A stretch of 64,000 nt of DNA from Nectonema munidae (Eukaryota > Nematomorpha > Nectonematoida > Nectonematidae), in the NCBI GenBank assembly GCA_030549495.1, contig JAUIRK010000889.1:312501-376500 (forward strand), given 5' to 3'. The translations under genes and the position numbers were made by a program. Below, one piece after another: positions 45,195-57,200 of this stretch. Each line of letters starts with the position of its first letter. Within the stretch, counting starts at the first letter, position 1. Below the pieces are notes generated by a model. The model was not told where the DNA came from. It ran no database searches and was given only the letters and a program-made list of their open reading frames with translations.

Positions 45195-47049
45195 CAGGGG
45201 TTCTTAAACTGAGGTCCATGGACTCTTTGGGCGTCCATAAAGGAGCATTAGGGGGTCCGTCAAGGTCAAATTAAGAAATGAGATTTACCTTTACAAAATT
45301 AAGCCACAGAGCTACAAAGTAAAAAATGAAACAATGAATTTTTAGAATTACTTAAAAATTACTTTTAAGAAGTTTTAGGCTCAATAAAATAAATAATCTG
45401 TTTTCTTGCTTATTTATGCTTTTTTAGCTCGGAGCAAAGGAAAAAATAGAAGCAGTGCAATTTTTGAAATGAAAAATTGAATTCTCTTATAGAATTGTTG
45501 ACATTTCGCCTAATATTTTGAAACAAGTAATGGAAGAATTGGAGGCCACGCCATTTCCTTTAAGCATGCAATTGGATGAAAGTACTGATGCCGCACAGTT
45601 CAGCCAGCTTCTGGTTTTTTTTCGCATGCTATCAAAGAGGAATTCTTATTCTGTGAACCCCTTTTGGAAACAACAAAAGCCATCGACATTTTGGAATTGG
45701 TGACTAATTTCTTGGCTAAACACAACTTCGATTGGAAAAAACATCTTGGTCCTTTGTGTACAGACGGGGCACCTGTAATTTTTGGCAACACATCTTGTTT
45801 TGCTGCGTTAGTGCAGAAAGAAGCTCCTCAGGCTTTTGTCACCCATTGTTTTTTACATCGGCATGCATTGGGGTCAAAGTCTCTACCACTAATTTTGAAA
45901 AAAGTCTTCTCTTGCGTGAAAGTAGTCAACTTTATTAGATCCAAACCTGTGAATCATCGTCTCTTCAAAAGATTTTGTCATGAAATGGAATCAGAATATG
46001 AAGTTCTTTTCTACCACATAGAAGTTCGGTGGCTTTCAAGAGGACAAATCTTTAAACGTCTGTTTGAACTTCGAGTAGAAGTTTCATTATTTTTGAAAGA
46101 AAAAGAAAGTCCACTTTCCAAACTTTTTGATAGCGAAGAGTTCCTTAACATACTTAACAGATATTTTCAGCCTTATGAATAATGCGACCTTTGCGATTCA
46201 AGGAAATGATGTTACCATTATGGATTCTTCAGAAAGACTCCAAGCCTTTCTTGGAAAGCTGCTACTGTGGGAAAGAAGGTTGAATGCAGGTAACTATACA
46301 AACTTTCCGATGTTAAAAGATATACTTTTACAGAATGGAATCGGAAGTGTCAAATCCATGTCTATTTCTCTTCAAAGATTTGAGTACTCTTCAGAACTCT
46401 TTCAAAAATTACTTCTGCTTAGGTTACCTTAAAATTGAAAAAAGGATAAGTAACCCTTTCCTTGCCGATATAGACTCTATTAGTGATGAAGACCTTGCTA
46501 AGTATGATCTCATTGATCTGAGAACAAAGGGAATGTTACGAAATGAGTTCAACAAATAGAGAATTGAAGAATTCTTGTGTGCATAATAAAAACCTATCTT
46601 CGCCTGGTAAAGCAAGCTATTTGTGCTCTGATTACGTTTGCTACCACTTACCTATGTGAGACGGCTTTTCTTCACTTTTTTTTATGAAGACAAAAAACAG
46701 AAATCGATCAGATGTCAGAGATTATATACGTGTAACATTATCGAAGACCACTCCACACTTTCCTCTTCTTATTCAGGGCAAACAACAGCATCCGTCTCAC
46801 TAAAAAAACTTTCCACAAAATTAAGATTTTTTGTTTAATTAATTTACAAAATAGAAATATGTTACATTTTCACATTGTTTCTTGTGTTCAAATATTGATT
46901 TCATAAATTTCATTAGATTTGAATAAATAAACTCATTTTATGAAAGATCATATTTTATATGTATTTTCCTAGATAAGGGGTCCGCGAGTTCTACCATATT
47001 CTCAAATATAAATCTAATATTCTCAATTAGATATTCTCAAGAACCCCTG
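45195..47049 (+). mobile_element. hAT DNA transposon with both ends, coding part broken
   Basis: 1855 bp. Both ends start CAGGGGTTCTT (left direct, right in reverse complement). An exact 8-bp target duplication CTCTAGGT lies at 45187-45194 and 47050-47057, which is diagnostic of hAT elements. The internal transposase is interrupted, so the copy cannot move by itself, but the ends are preserved. The intact duplication suggests fairly recent insertion. Confidence 0.92.
45430..46840 (+). pseudogene. hAT transposase pseudogene (ZBED5/SCAND3-like)
   Basis: Fragments in three frames. First: LQLDESTDAAQFSQL-like block (QLDESTDA) near 45570. Then, in the long frame 45664-46182, LCTDGAPVIFG, THCFLHRHAL and EVRWLSRGQIFKRL, all typical of the hAT family that gave rise to vertebrate ZBED5 and SCAND3. 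Then LGKLLLWERRL, NPFLADID and DLRTKG. Finally LPLTYVRRLF near 46640, matching the LPFPTTYLCE region of the C-terminal dimerisation domain. Frame changes near 45660, 46180 and 46330, plus a stop after NEFNK, break it. The N-terminal BED finger is missing. Confidence 0.8.
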
Positions 47050-47057
47050 CTCTAGGT

Positions 47058-47575
47058 GATAAAACTCTTGACAAGTAGTGCAAAAATATCATATTTCTCC
47101 CGTTCGAGTTATAATTCAAAGTGTGACATTTTGGATAGTTTTAGGATAGAAAAAAGGAAAACATGAAAATTACAATAATTTGAAAAAAGAAAATTCTAGA
47201 AAAAATCGAAAATATTCTCCCATTTTATGATATAAAAATGGCGCTCTTTTTTTAAACAAAAATCCGCGGCTTATTTTAGCCTCACCGTACAATAGAAAAC
47301 TTAGATGGGAAGATGTTAAAAAAAATCTGTTTTTTATGTATATTGAACAAGCAAGCAAATATACTGTCTTCTATTAATAATGTTCTCTTATTTCTCTCTA
47401 TATATGCACTTAGCGCGTGTGTTTTTATTCTTTAGTTTACATGCGCGCTTGCGAGCGCGTGTTTTAATGACACCGACCATATATACATACATCATCTGTA
47501 AAAACTAAAAAATTTTACAGTATAACTTAAATTTTTTGAAAACTAATTTAACGTATCCACTATACCATACTCTAT
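47058..47575. other. AT-rich spacer, no gene seen
   Basis: Holds a GCGCGCTTGCGAGCGCG palindrome near 47440-47460. No gene. Confidence 0.4.
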
Positions 47576-47722
47576 GATTGGCATGAAAGGTTGGCTGAGA
47601 TGATGGACTCAGCTCGGAAGCCTCTGGGTGCGATTCCTTATCTATACCAATTTGTTCATAGTTTGACATAAGCGGTACATAAGTGTCTTGTCAATGAAAA
47701 CACACCCACGGTACAAAAAAAA
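47576..47722 (+). mobile_element. tRNA-derived SINE, copy 2
   Basis: GATTGGCATG, A-box-like GGTTGGCTGAGATGATGG, B-box-like GGGTGCGATTCC, then a body with CATAGTTTGACATAAGCGGT and TCAATGAAAACACACCCACG, ending GGTACAAAAAAAA. It matches copy 1 (30613-30773, minus) along its length. The B box is degraded (GTGCGATT for GTTCGATT). Confidence 0.75.
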
Positions 47723-49169
47723 GATTCTCTTTGAATATTTCATTTTTATTCATAATATCTGCTCTATTATATTGTTGAAATTCAAGGGTTTCACTAGCGG
47801 ATTATTTCACATATTATATTCAATAATTTGTTCCTTTTTTTTTATAATTATGGACATACTAAAAAACTTGTTTTTTTCGTTCAAAAATAAAATTATTATT
47901 ATAATTATATTATATATTTAGTTCTCGTACATTAATAATAAAAAAGAAATAAACATATTATTTTGCACTAGTGATTAAGATTAAGCACAATAGAAGGTGT
48001 TAGAGGAGTTGCACTGATCAAAATATAATCAAAGTAGATTATTTTTTGAATTTCTTTCTTGAAAATGAGAGTAGAAATATTCAACAGTGAATGTCAGAGA
48101 GGTAATCATTGTGTAATTTTATAGCACCGTATCTAAGATTTGATTTATAAGACGCTAATCTGTATTTTGGAATGGCTAACTTATGAAGATTAGTATTAAG
48201 TGCTCTTTTATTGAATCTGGAGTCAAAATTTTTACGTAACTTTCCATTGATAAATTTATATAGAAAAGTACAAAATGTACAAATCATGAAATTTTACGAT
48301 TCCACGCTTAAAAAAGATTTGAAGTGTGATGGAAATAAGGTTTATTTTATATTAAACGAATAGTTTCCTTTGAACCGTATAAACTTTATCACAACAGTTA
48401 AACCCGAGTTTTCTAAACTATATATTATGTGAGATTGAAATAAACTTTTGTCAATCAGTATTTTAGTATTCATGGGTAGTAAAGCTTTGCAAGATCTTAT
48501 TTTTCCTAGAATACAGTTCACAGTGTAAAATGTTTATTTTTTTTCATGTTTTATCGATTAATCAATCCTAATAAGTTAAATTCAGAAACGAATTCGATAC
48601 GATATATATCATATCTGTAGGAAAAGATTTTAATTTTTTGATAAAGGTTAATGTTAATTCTTATATTTATTTTTTATTTTCAAATAATATTTTAAGTCAG
48701 TTTTTTTAAATGGTTGTTATACGTGAGTTCAAATAAATATTTTTATTTTAAGAGTTGTATTTTATCATGAGTTTTAAATTAATTTAAGTAACTATAATCT
48801 GTTTCTAAGCAAAAAAATCTATTATATTTTTGACAATTTAATAAGAAAAACAGTATTACCTTCTTATTAGATTCTTTTGTTTTTTGATTATTACTTTCTT
48901 TTTGTACATAGAAAACAATAAATTTCTTATTTTCTTCTTTACTTTCCTAATAATTTTAAACAAAAAAGATAGCCCCAATTTTGTGCACTTTATCGAAAAT
49001 TGAAAAAATATATAATTAAACCAAAAACCTAGATTTATAATTTCTATCATTGTTTTTTTGCAAGTTCTATTTATCATTTTGTCACTCCTTAGATTTTATT
49101 TGTATGATTAATCTTATTTTCATATTTGTATTTCACTATTTGTTTTTGTTTATAGCTTTTATTTAAATA
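47723..49169. other. AT-rich stretch with one possible LINE remnant
   Basis: Nothing recognised apart from the fragment at 48081-48287. Confidence 0.4.
48081..48287 (-). pseudogene. Possible LINE ORF2 C-terminal fragment
   Basis: The minus frame reads LYKFINGKLR, then LNTNLHKLAIPKYRLASYKS and GAIKLHNDYLSDI. It resembles the tail of non-LTR ORF2 proteins, where short YN-R-x-I-P-R and GAKLWNSLP-like blocks occur. Only ~65 codons remain and no upstream RT is visible. Low confidence. Confidence 0.4.
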
Positions 49170-49871
49170 CAGTAAAACCTCTCCCAACGGACATCTTAAA
49201 TCGGTTTCATTATTTCAATTCCTAAATCACTTTTAAACAAAATAATTGAAACTATCCTCTGAATAGCGGATACCTTTGAAATGCAAATAACTATCTGATT
49301 TCTTAATTTCCAATAATGTATATCTACTTTAACTTGTCTATAACGTAGAGATAATCTGTGTTGAAAAATCTCCAAGAGAACTAAATATAATTAACTGCAT
49401 TTTAGTGCACTATGTATATCCTAGCCAATGTCCCAATTATTTCTCGCTTCGTTCGAAACAGACATTATTTCCCCCTCCAAAGGGATCTTTTAACGTTGAA
49501 TATTACAAAGATTTACGCGCACATACTCAAAATTATTGGGGAGGGGGGTAATTTTTTTTTGCAATTTTCAAAATTACTTGTCTGGAAATACTACGGGAGA
49601 CTAAATATTCAATCCTTTAAAATAAATAAATCTATATAAAACAGTTCACCTCATGTGAAAATATGCTATATAATCTGTAAGTAACATGGATAAAATATTT
49701 GGATTCAAGTTAAATTTTATGTCTTTTTTTTCTTTAAATGAGTGTAGTTCCTTCTCTATCCTCTTGTGTGAAGTTTATGTTTTAAATATTGAGCTCATAG
49801 ATATATAGTTATGCAATTACGGATGTGTGCTAATTACGGACATTGTTTAAATTCACGGACAGGTTTCGTTG
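49170..49871. mobile_element. pogo-like MITE
   Basis: The left end is TA then CAGTAAAACCTCTCCCAACG. The right end in reverse complement reads CAACGAAACCTGTCCG, then TA. Left GGACATC and right GGACATTG blocks add to the similarity. The interior has a repeated ATTACGGA motif near 49820-49845 and no transposase. The ends are imperfect, so it is probably old. Confidence 0.45.
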
Positions 49872-51150
49872 TAATACGTTTGATTGAATTAAAATGAAAT
49901 TATTACAATTTTTTTGTTTATTGGCTTATTTATGTCATCACAAGTTTTATGTTAGTTGAATTATTTATAATATTTAATAGTTAGATTTTAAATTATTTAA
50001 AACATCCAAGTTTGTTACATTTTCTATTAAATTTATTTTGTCATGATCTGTAATAAAACGTATTTTAAATAATTCTTTTCTGAGATCTGTAAAATTCGGG
50101 TTCTTTAGATCGGGCACGAGAATCCTAATTAATGTGCTTGACACGTGTTGAGAATTTAAATTTTATTAGGATTCCGGTTGGATACCATTAGCATTCCATT
50201 TTTAATACCTTTTCAATTACATTACTTTTAGTTACTCATTTTTAATTGATTCTTTATTTAAGTAGTAATTTACTCACAAATGCTTATTTAAAAGTTAATT
50301 TTATTTTATAGTGTTGCCTTTCTTAAATTTTATTATGTTGATGAATAGATTGCAGAATGTAAATCGTTAAATATAAAACTTACTATATATATAGCGATAA
50401 TAGATAAAGGCACAAATCTCAACATGAAATGCATACACTTCAAAAATATATAATAAATTCATTTAAATAAAATGGCTTCTGATAAACACGATTTCTGTTT
50501 ATTCAGTTGCACTGAAAATCTTAATTAACGCGCTCGACACATGTTGAAAATTCAAATTTTATTTAAGTTCGGTTCGCATAAACGAAAAAAACATTTTTTG
50601 TTTTGGCCTAATATGAGAGAAAACGTATGTTGCGGATCTCTGATTGAGTTTATATAAATGAAATAATTTCTAGAATTAAAATCCAGGTTGGATTAAAATT
50701 TTTATTAAAATTCAAGAATGACTATTAATCCTTTGACCGAAATGAAAATCTTCTTTAAATATATAAACAGATCAGACTTTTTTTTAATTTTAACACTTTG
50801 TCTTTTACATAAATTATATTTTAAAGCAACAACAGACTGTTTTATCTAATTAACATATTTTAAATTCTTTTTCCTCATCTTCAAAAATCTTTTGAAAACT
50901 CAATTGTGAAAATGCATTTCTAGCCTGGGCCATCTGACGCAAGCATATACGGTCTACTTTACACTCTAAGTCTTCATAATTTCCGTGTTTATTTTTATTG
51001 ATTTCTTTAGTCATTTATCAAGTTTGATAATTAATTGTAAAATTAACTTAAATCGTTAATTCCTTAAAATGATAAGTTTTAATATTTCCAAGTTTATTTT
51101 ATTCAAATTATTAAATCATATGCGTAATTTTAATTATCCTCTTTTTCTAG
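49872..51150. other. AT-rich region left of the first recognised GNL3-like exon
   Basis: The true first coding exon must lie in or left of this stretch, because exon A begins in phase 1. Several AG/GT combinations are possible and none is convincing. A direct repeat (GAATCCTAATTAATG.GCTTGACACGTGTTGA near 50120 and AATCTTAATTAACGCGCTCGACACATGTTGA near 50515) is visible. Confidence 0.4.
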
Positions 51151-51203
51151 ATAAAAAAAGTAAGCGTCTTACTTTAAGAAGAAAATCAAAAATTGAACGT
51201 AAG
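51151..51203 (+). CDS. GNL3: GNL3-like exon A (Grn1 basic domain)
   Basis: Acceptor TTTTTCTAG, donor GTAAAG. It reads two bases plus 17 codons, [17 protein letters not shown], matching the KKASKRMTCHKRYKIQKK start of human nucleostemin. It needs one base from an upstream exon. Confidence 0.8.
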
Positions 51204-54200
51204 GTAAAGAACTTTTTTAAACTTATTAAATTTTATATTTTGTAAGCTTAAATTTTATTTTTAGTTGTTAGTAAATAAAAAAAAATTGCAATATTTTTTA
51301 TTTTTTTGTTTCGTTTGTCAAAAGTCATTTTTATAATTGAAAAGTAGTTATTCACTTAGCTTATCGGTTATATAGTTTGTTAGTTAAGATCTTAATTTTA
51401 TTAGCATTGTGCAGATTTGATGAGTCGGAGACTTTAAAAGGGCAGGAGTGAGAGTCGGTATCCATTAAAACCTTGGAGTCGGAGATGGGTTTGTTTAAGT
51501 ATTTTAAAAAGAAAAAAAAGTTTAATTTTTTGTAAACATATGTTGTGTCCGTTTTTAGTCGAAGTCTGAAGAAATAGTTGGTATTAAATTTATTAGGTTA
51601 AGTAATTGATAAGAAATTTTGAAAGGGTGGAGTGCTGTTAAACTTTTTTTTTTTTATAATTTTCAAAATTTATTATAAAATAATTTTTGTCCAGTGAACA
51701 CCACCACAATTATTATCCGAGATTATACTTGAATTTTCAGCTCCAAGTCTCACCATAACTTGGGATAACTGCACAGATTTTATTAAGTCAAATTATCTTG
51801 TTTGTAATTGTGATCGTTTCACTACCCTCTAGTTCAACCTGATAAAAAAGAGAAAACAAATTTACAATTCTTCATGCCCCTATTCTTTTTATATTCCTCT
51901 ATTAAGATTAAGCACATCCCCTTCGTCTCTAATCCTCTGAATACTGTTTAGGGTTAGAACTCCTATATATCATTCACTTCTTCGTGAAGACAAATAATTG
52001 CGAACTGTATAGTTTTTCACAACTCATTATGCATTTCTCTGAAAGTAGGATTTGTAAAATTTATCCCACAGTTCGATGAATCAGCAGATTCATTATGCCT
52101 GTGTTATGTCATCTCATCTTTTGTAAAAATATATGATACAGAAACACATTGTTCAAACAATCATGGTTTTGACGAAAATAGATTGGCAATAAAGTTAAAT
52201 TACTCATCCTATGTAATAAATCCTTTATCCCTCCTTATTTCTTTTCACGAGTTATTTAATAAATGGTCACATATCCCCTTTCGGATTTGAATGTTCAAGT
52301 ACTGAAACAACTGAGCGTAACAAAAAGCCATATAGCTATATATGCTCTGTATTCTAACCAAATAAAAGCTTTATGCCATGGCTCTAAGGACTATATTTTG
52401 TAAATCTTGGAACATAATTCTTGCTTGATCCGTTCCCGTCAAGGTCAAAGATGTCTGTTTTCTTAGAACCCTATATTTCTCGGTTTATTTTCAGAGGGAT
52501 TGCATTTGCTAATATAACCCGAGTGGGATTGTCTTTACTTGATCACACAATAATTCCTTGATCTCTTTGTTCATCGTGATTGATCTTTATTTTCATTTTC
52601 AGGTTCGCAATCACAAAAAAAAGCAAAAAAGAGAAGCTAAGAAAAATGGCAAAAAGAACAGAGGTAGTCTCTTAAATTGAATTTACAATTTAGATGAAGA
52701 TACCAACTTTTTAGAACAGGGAGGTAGTAGTTCTTGTTAGGAAAAGTTTATACTGATTGCAAGTCTCTAAGTGCTCTCAATTTTAAGTGCAAATCTTGTA
52801 GATGTCAGTTTACATTTTTTGGTCAAAATGAAAAAAAGCGCCTACGACAATTGTTCCAATGTGACAATTTATCTAATGCGATAATTGGGTGAATGTGACA
52901 ATTCGTTAAACATGTATCCTACACTGAAAAAAACTATTCATTCAAGGTCAAGAATTCCTAAGAGTTTATCAGTTTTTTTACTTAGGAGCAAGCAATGCTC
53001 TCTCTAGTTTTATGAAGGTGCTGGCGTAAAAAAGTAATTTGTATGATACTGAAATTAATTTAAATATTTTTAGCAGTCTTTTAGCCAATATTATAATTTT
53101 ATAATTTTTAATGACATATTCAAAACGTTTTAATTACATTCTTAAACTTGTTTCAAAATTAAGTAATACTAAACACTAAATAGAATTTTCTTAATTTTAA
53201 TTTCAAATTTTTTTAATTCTTTTATTAGTTTATTTTTAGAATCTGAAAGTAGTTGGCACTTTGCGCGACATGTTTTTAAAATATGAAGGAACTAAATATT
53301 CAAGTTTTTATAAATTTAATAGATTTTAAAGCGCGCTCATTTCTACCGTTGCGATCGATATCCACTCTTAGTGAATGTCAGTGTGTGTAATATGGATGAA
53401 CATAATTTTTTATTTCACAAAAATATAAAATGATCAAATTACTTCTAGTTTCCATATTTTCACATATATTATATTTTTCATGAATAATTGTTTTTCAGGT
53501 TTCAAGATGTTGCAATTTTTATGCATTAGATTCGTTTTGTTGAACTGAAAAGTGGTTTGGCTTTTACGGGGTTTCTTATAGAAATATATAAAATAAATGA
53601 AAATATTAAATATCAATTTAAACTCCGAATGAAAAACAAATCCGTTTACGTTTATATAACAAGGAATGATAACTAGTTCAAATAATAAAATTGAACAGGT
53701 AAACTGAAAAAACTTTTTCGCACAGTTATGCATTTATAGTAGTTATGCGGCAGCTTTAGTGTTAATTTTTTGAGCCAATCCAAGAAGTCGAGGTAAGTGT
53801 AATCGACGTCTATATTCTCAAATGCAATGTAAGTGGTATTTTTCATCTTTAATAATAATTAATATACTGCTTAGCAATGTTCAGAGCATTGGCGCTAAAG
53901 ATGCTCTAATGTTTACAATTTGCTTACATAAAATTCAAAAATTTTAATATTTTCATTTCTTGATTAAATGTTACTATTAAATTTTTGTACACTTCAATTC
54001 AAATTATTCTAAGTATATATGAGATATAAAGAATCTCACTGTCCTGAAATTTTTTTACACCTCAATTAAAATGGAACTTAAATAATAAGGTTCAGTCCTT
54101 AAATTAAAGTTAAAAATTGAGTTAGTTTTTAAATTATGAGAAGAATACTCCATTTTACAATGAAACACTTTCACAGTAGCGGCACTAGTAACCAAAATCA

Positions 54201-57200
54201 AGAAATTTCCACTTGACTGTTCTTAAAATTCTATGCATTGGTTCGTATTATTTACATACTCATTACACTTGAAAAACGCTCACTCAATAAATACTAATAC
54301 AATAATCTGACCTGATTTTTGTATAAGCGCGTTTTAATGTTTTTTTAAATATTTTTTTACACTGAAAAAATGGAGTAGCTGCTACATTTTACTCCACACA
54401 TGTCAACACAACGACAACACAAACACCACTGCACTCACCAACCAAACAATCCACACACACTCAGTCACCAATTACCACATTTCACTTGAAATCTTGCCAA
54501 TCCTTAACTCTACCCGACCATACATAAATCTGAATAATCTTTGCCAATCAAAAGCAGACGTATTCTCGCCCAATTAAAATCAAACAAATCCTCATTTCTC
54601 TTCGAATATTTACACAAAATCAGCCTCAAAACACACCCCTCGCCTCACTGCCCTCTCTGCAAAATACACCCACACAACAGAACACCTATTAAACTGCCCA
54701 CACATAGCTACACATCTCAAACCACTCGATCTTTGGCTTAACCCACACGCGATTACCAACCTCCTCACTGAATCGGAAAACAAATAGGATCACCTCCTCC
54801 TCAAACCACCATAATACATCATTAAATCCAATATTCCTATATACTAACATTACACACAGATATAGATATTTAACATCCCCCTCCCCCACTCTAAAAAATT
54901 AAAAAATTTTTTTTCCAACTTAATAATTTAAAAATACTAATTAATTAATAATTTAAAATATATAATTAAATATATATTGTATATATAAAAACATTGTATG
55001 TTGTATATTGTATAATGTATATATATATTCTATATATTCAATATATATAAATATATATTGTATGTATAAAATATGTATTGTATGTAATAAATATATATTG
55101 GATTCTTGTTTAAACAAGTAATTTATTATTTTTACTCATCATTTAAATTTAAATAAAAAATTTTAAAAAAATTTTTAGAGTGGGGGGGGGGGGGGAGAGA
55201 TAACCCATAAGTACCTAATTATATATTTATAAATTAAATGAATGTGACGATCCAATATTTTGAGCGAATAACTCGCTCCAATCATCAGGTCAATATCTGC
55301 ATCCACATTAACTCATCCACTACACTATGATACGCAATATCGAGTAACAAAGCTGGACTCTAATTACATATAAAAAGTTAAGCCTTCTATCTCTACTTTT
55401 ATATACAGTCAAACAAACAGTATTAAGAGTTCTATTTAAGACCAATGTTTCCAAAGGAAATTTAGTAAGCTCAAGCAGCATTAGTTCTAAATAATTGAAA
55501 CTTTTTGTGGATGTATATAACAAGTCTGTTGAGTTAAAGTATATCTTCAATTTTAAACTTATTTAGAAAAAAAAATTGATTATACTTGTCTACATATTAC
55601 ATTCTTTCAAATTATTATTAGCGTTGTACCGATAGATCGCCACCGGTATCAGCTTATTTTCGGAATCGTCAATTTTTTATATTTTTTGTGCATTTCTTGA
55701 TCCGAACAGGTAGATTAAAATGATACTTTTATTTTGTTTAAATATTTCTATTTACTTGTCTCCCCGTGTTCAAACTAGCCCAGTTTTCATGAATAGGTAA
55801 AACACTTTTTGGCTTAACTAAACGTTTACGTTTGTCATTAACCGTTTCACCTTTTATCACACGCTTAATCTCTTCATTTAATTTTATTTAGCTTCACTTT
55901 TATTATTTAATTTAGCTTCATGTGATATCTGTATTATATATTTAAAAGGTTATCAAACTAATTATTTTTCATCATTTCATGACTAAATTTTAACTATTTA
56001 AATAACACCCCAAAATCTTGCTGAATTCAATCGCTTTTTTCAAGCCCATATGTGTTCGTTCATATTTTAGATTTAAATTCAGGATACCCGCTTTAAAAAT
56101 TTATTTTTGTTTTTATTTTTTTAGAAGACAAAGAAATGGTGCCTATACCGAATCTGTACCCCTTTAAAATGGAGATTTTAAAAGAAGCTGAAGTTAAAAA
56201 GGCTGAAGTATTTTTTCCTCTACTCTTTGACATTTTGACCAAAATAATATTTTTGAGTTTTATCCTCTTTAATATTTCAACAAGATCCGATGAAAGCAAC
56301 TTTTTTTTCCATAAAATCACTTTATGCTTAGACGTTTAATGTTCATAATTATTAAAAGTTTCACGCTGAAAACTAAGAAAAAATTCATCTGAGATTATAT
56401 AAAATATATTAAGACATTCATTGAAAGTTAAATATGCAGTGCTTTGTGATGTATATTAAAAGCACAAAACGGAATCAACTTATTCAAATTTTTTATTTTT
56501 ATTTATATATTTTTTTTATTAATTGTGTTAGACATTATTCCTAAAGCGGTTTATATAAACCTTTGGAAGCTAATCTCATCAATGAAATTGTTATCTCTAA
56601 TTTTACTAATCTTGATCTATACAAAAATATGTATTTTCTTTTTATTTATGATCCTGTTAATGTTTTGAATAAAGTTCTTCTTCGATTAAAAACTAAATGA
56701 GAAAGTTATCTTTATTTGAATACAATTCAGAGCATATTTTGAGTGAATGTTTTGTTATCTTAAAATCGCAGGTTAAGAAATTAAAAGTTGGAGTTAGCCT
56801 TTAACTTTTCTTGGTTTGGTTATTTTCGAAAGTGCTGAATAAATAATAGCCACATCTTTTTGACTTTACAGCCTGACAGTTAATTTTAATTGCTTAACTC
56901 GTTAATAACACCTAAATAGAATAGTTCGTAAATTTTTTTTATAACAATAGGATGAATTATTTATGTTACTTTTCTTAGCTCGTTGAATTAAATTCTTCTC
57001 AATTTTAGGCTTATTTATTTATAGTTTAAAAATATAAAATATTAATGTAGAAAAAATGATACAAATGTATAAGAAATATCTTGAAAACTTTAAATTGGGT
57101 GTTTATAATAAAAGTTTTAAGACCATTTTAAAGTGTAGAGCATAAAAAATTGTATAATTTAATTTATTGTTGGAAAAAAATGACAGTGCTTGACAGTTAG

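Noticed and set aside
48470-48480. ATGG followed by GTAGTA as first exon of the GNL3-like gene
   Set aside because: Phase would fit exon A, but many such short matches occur by chance and nothing else supports it.
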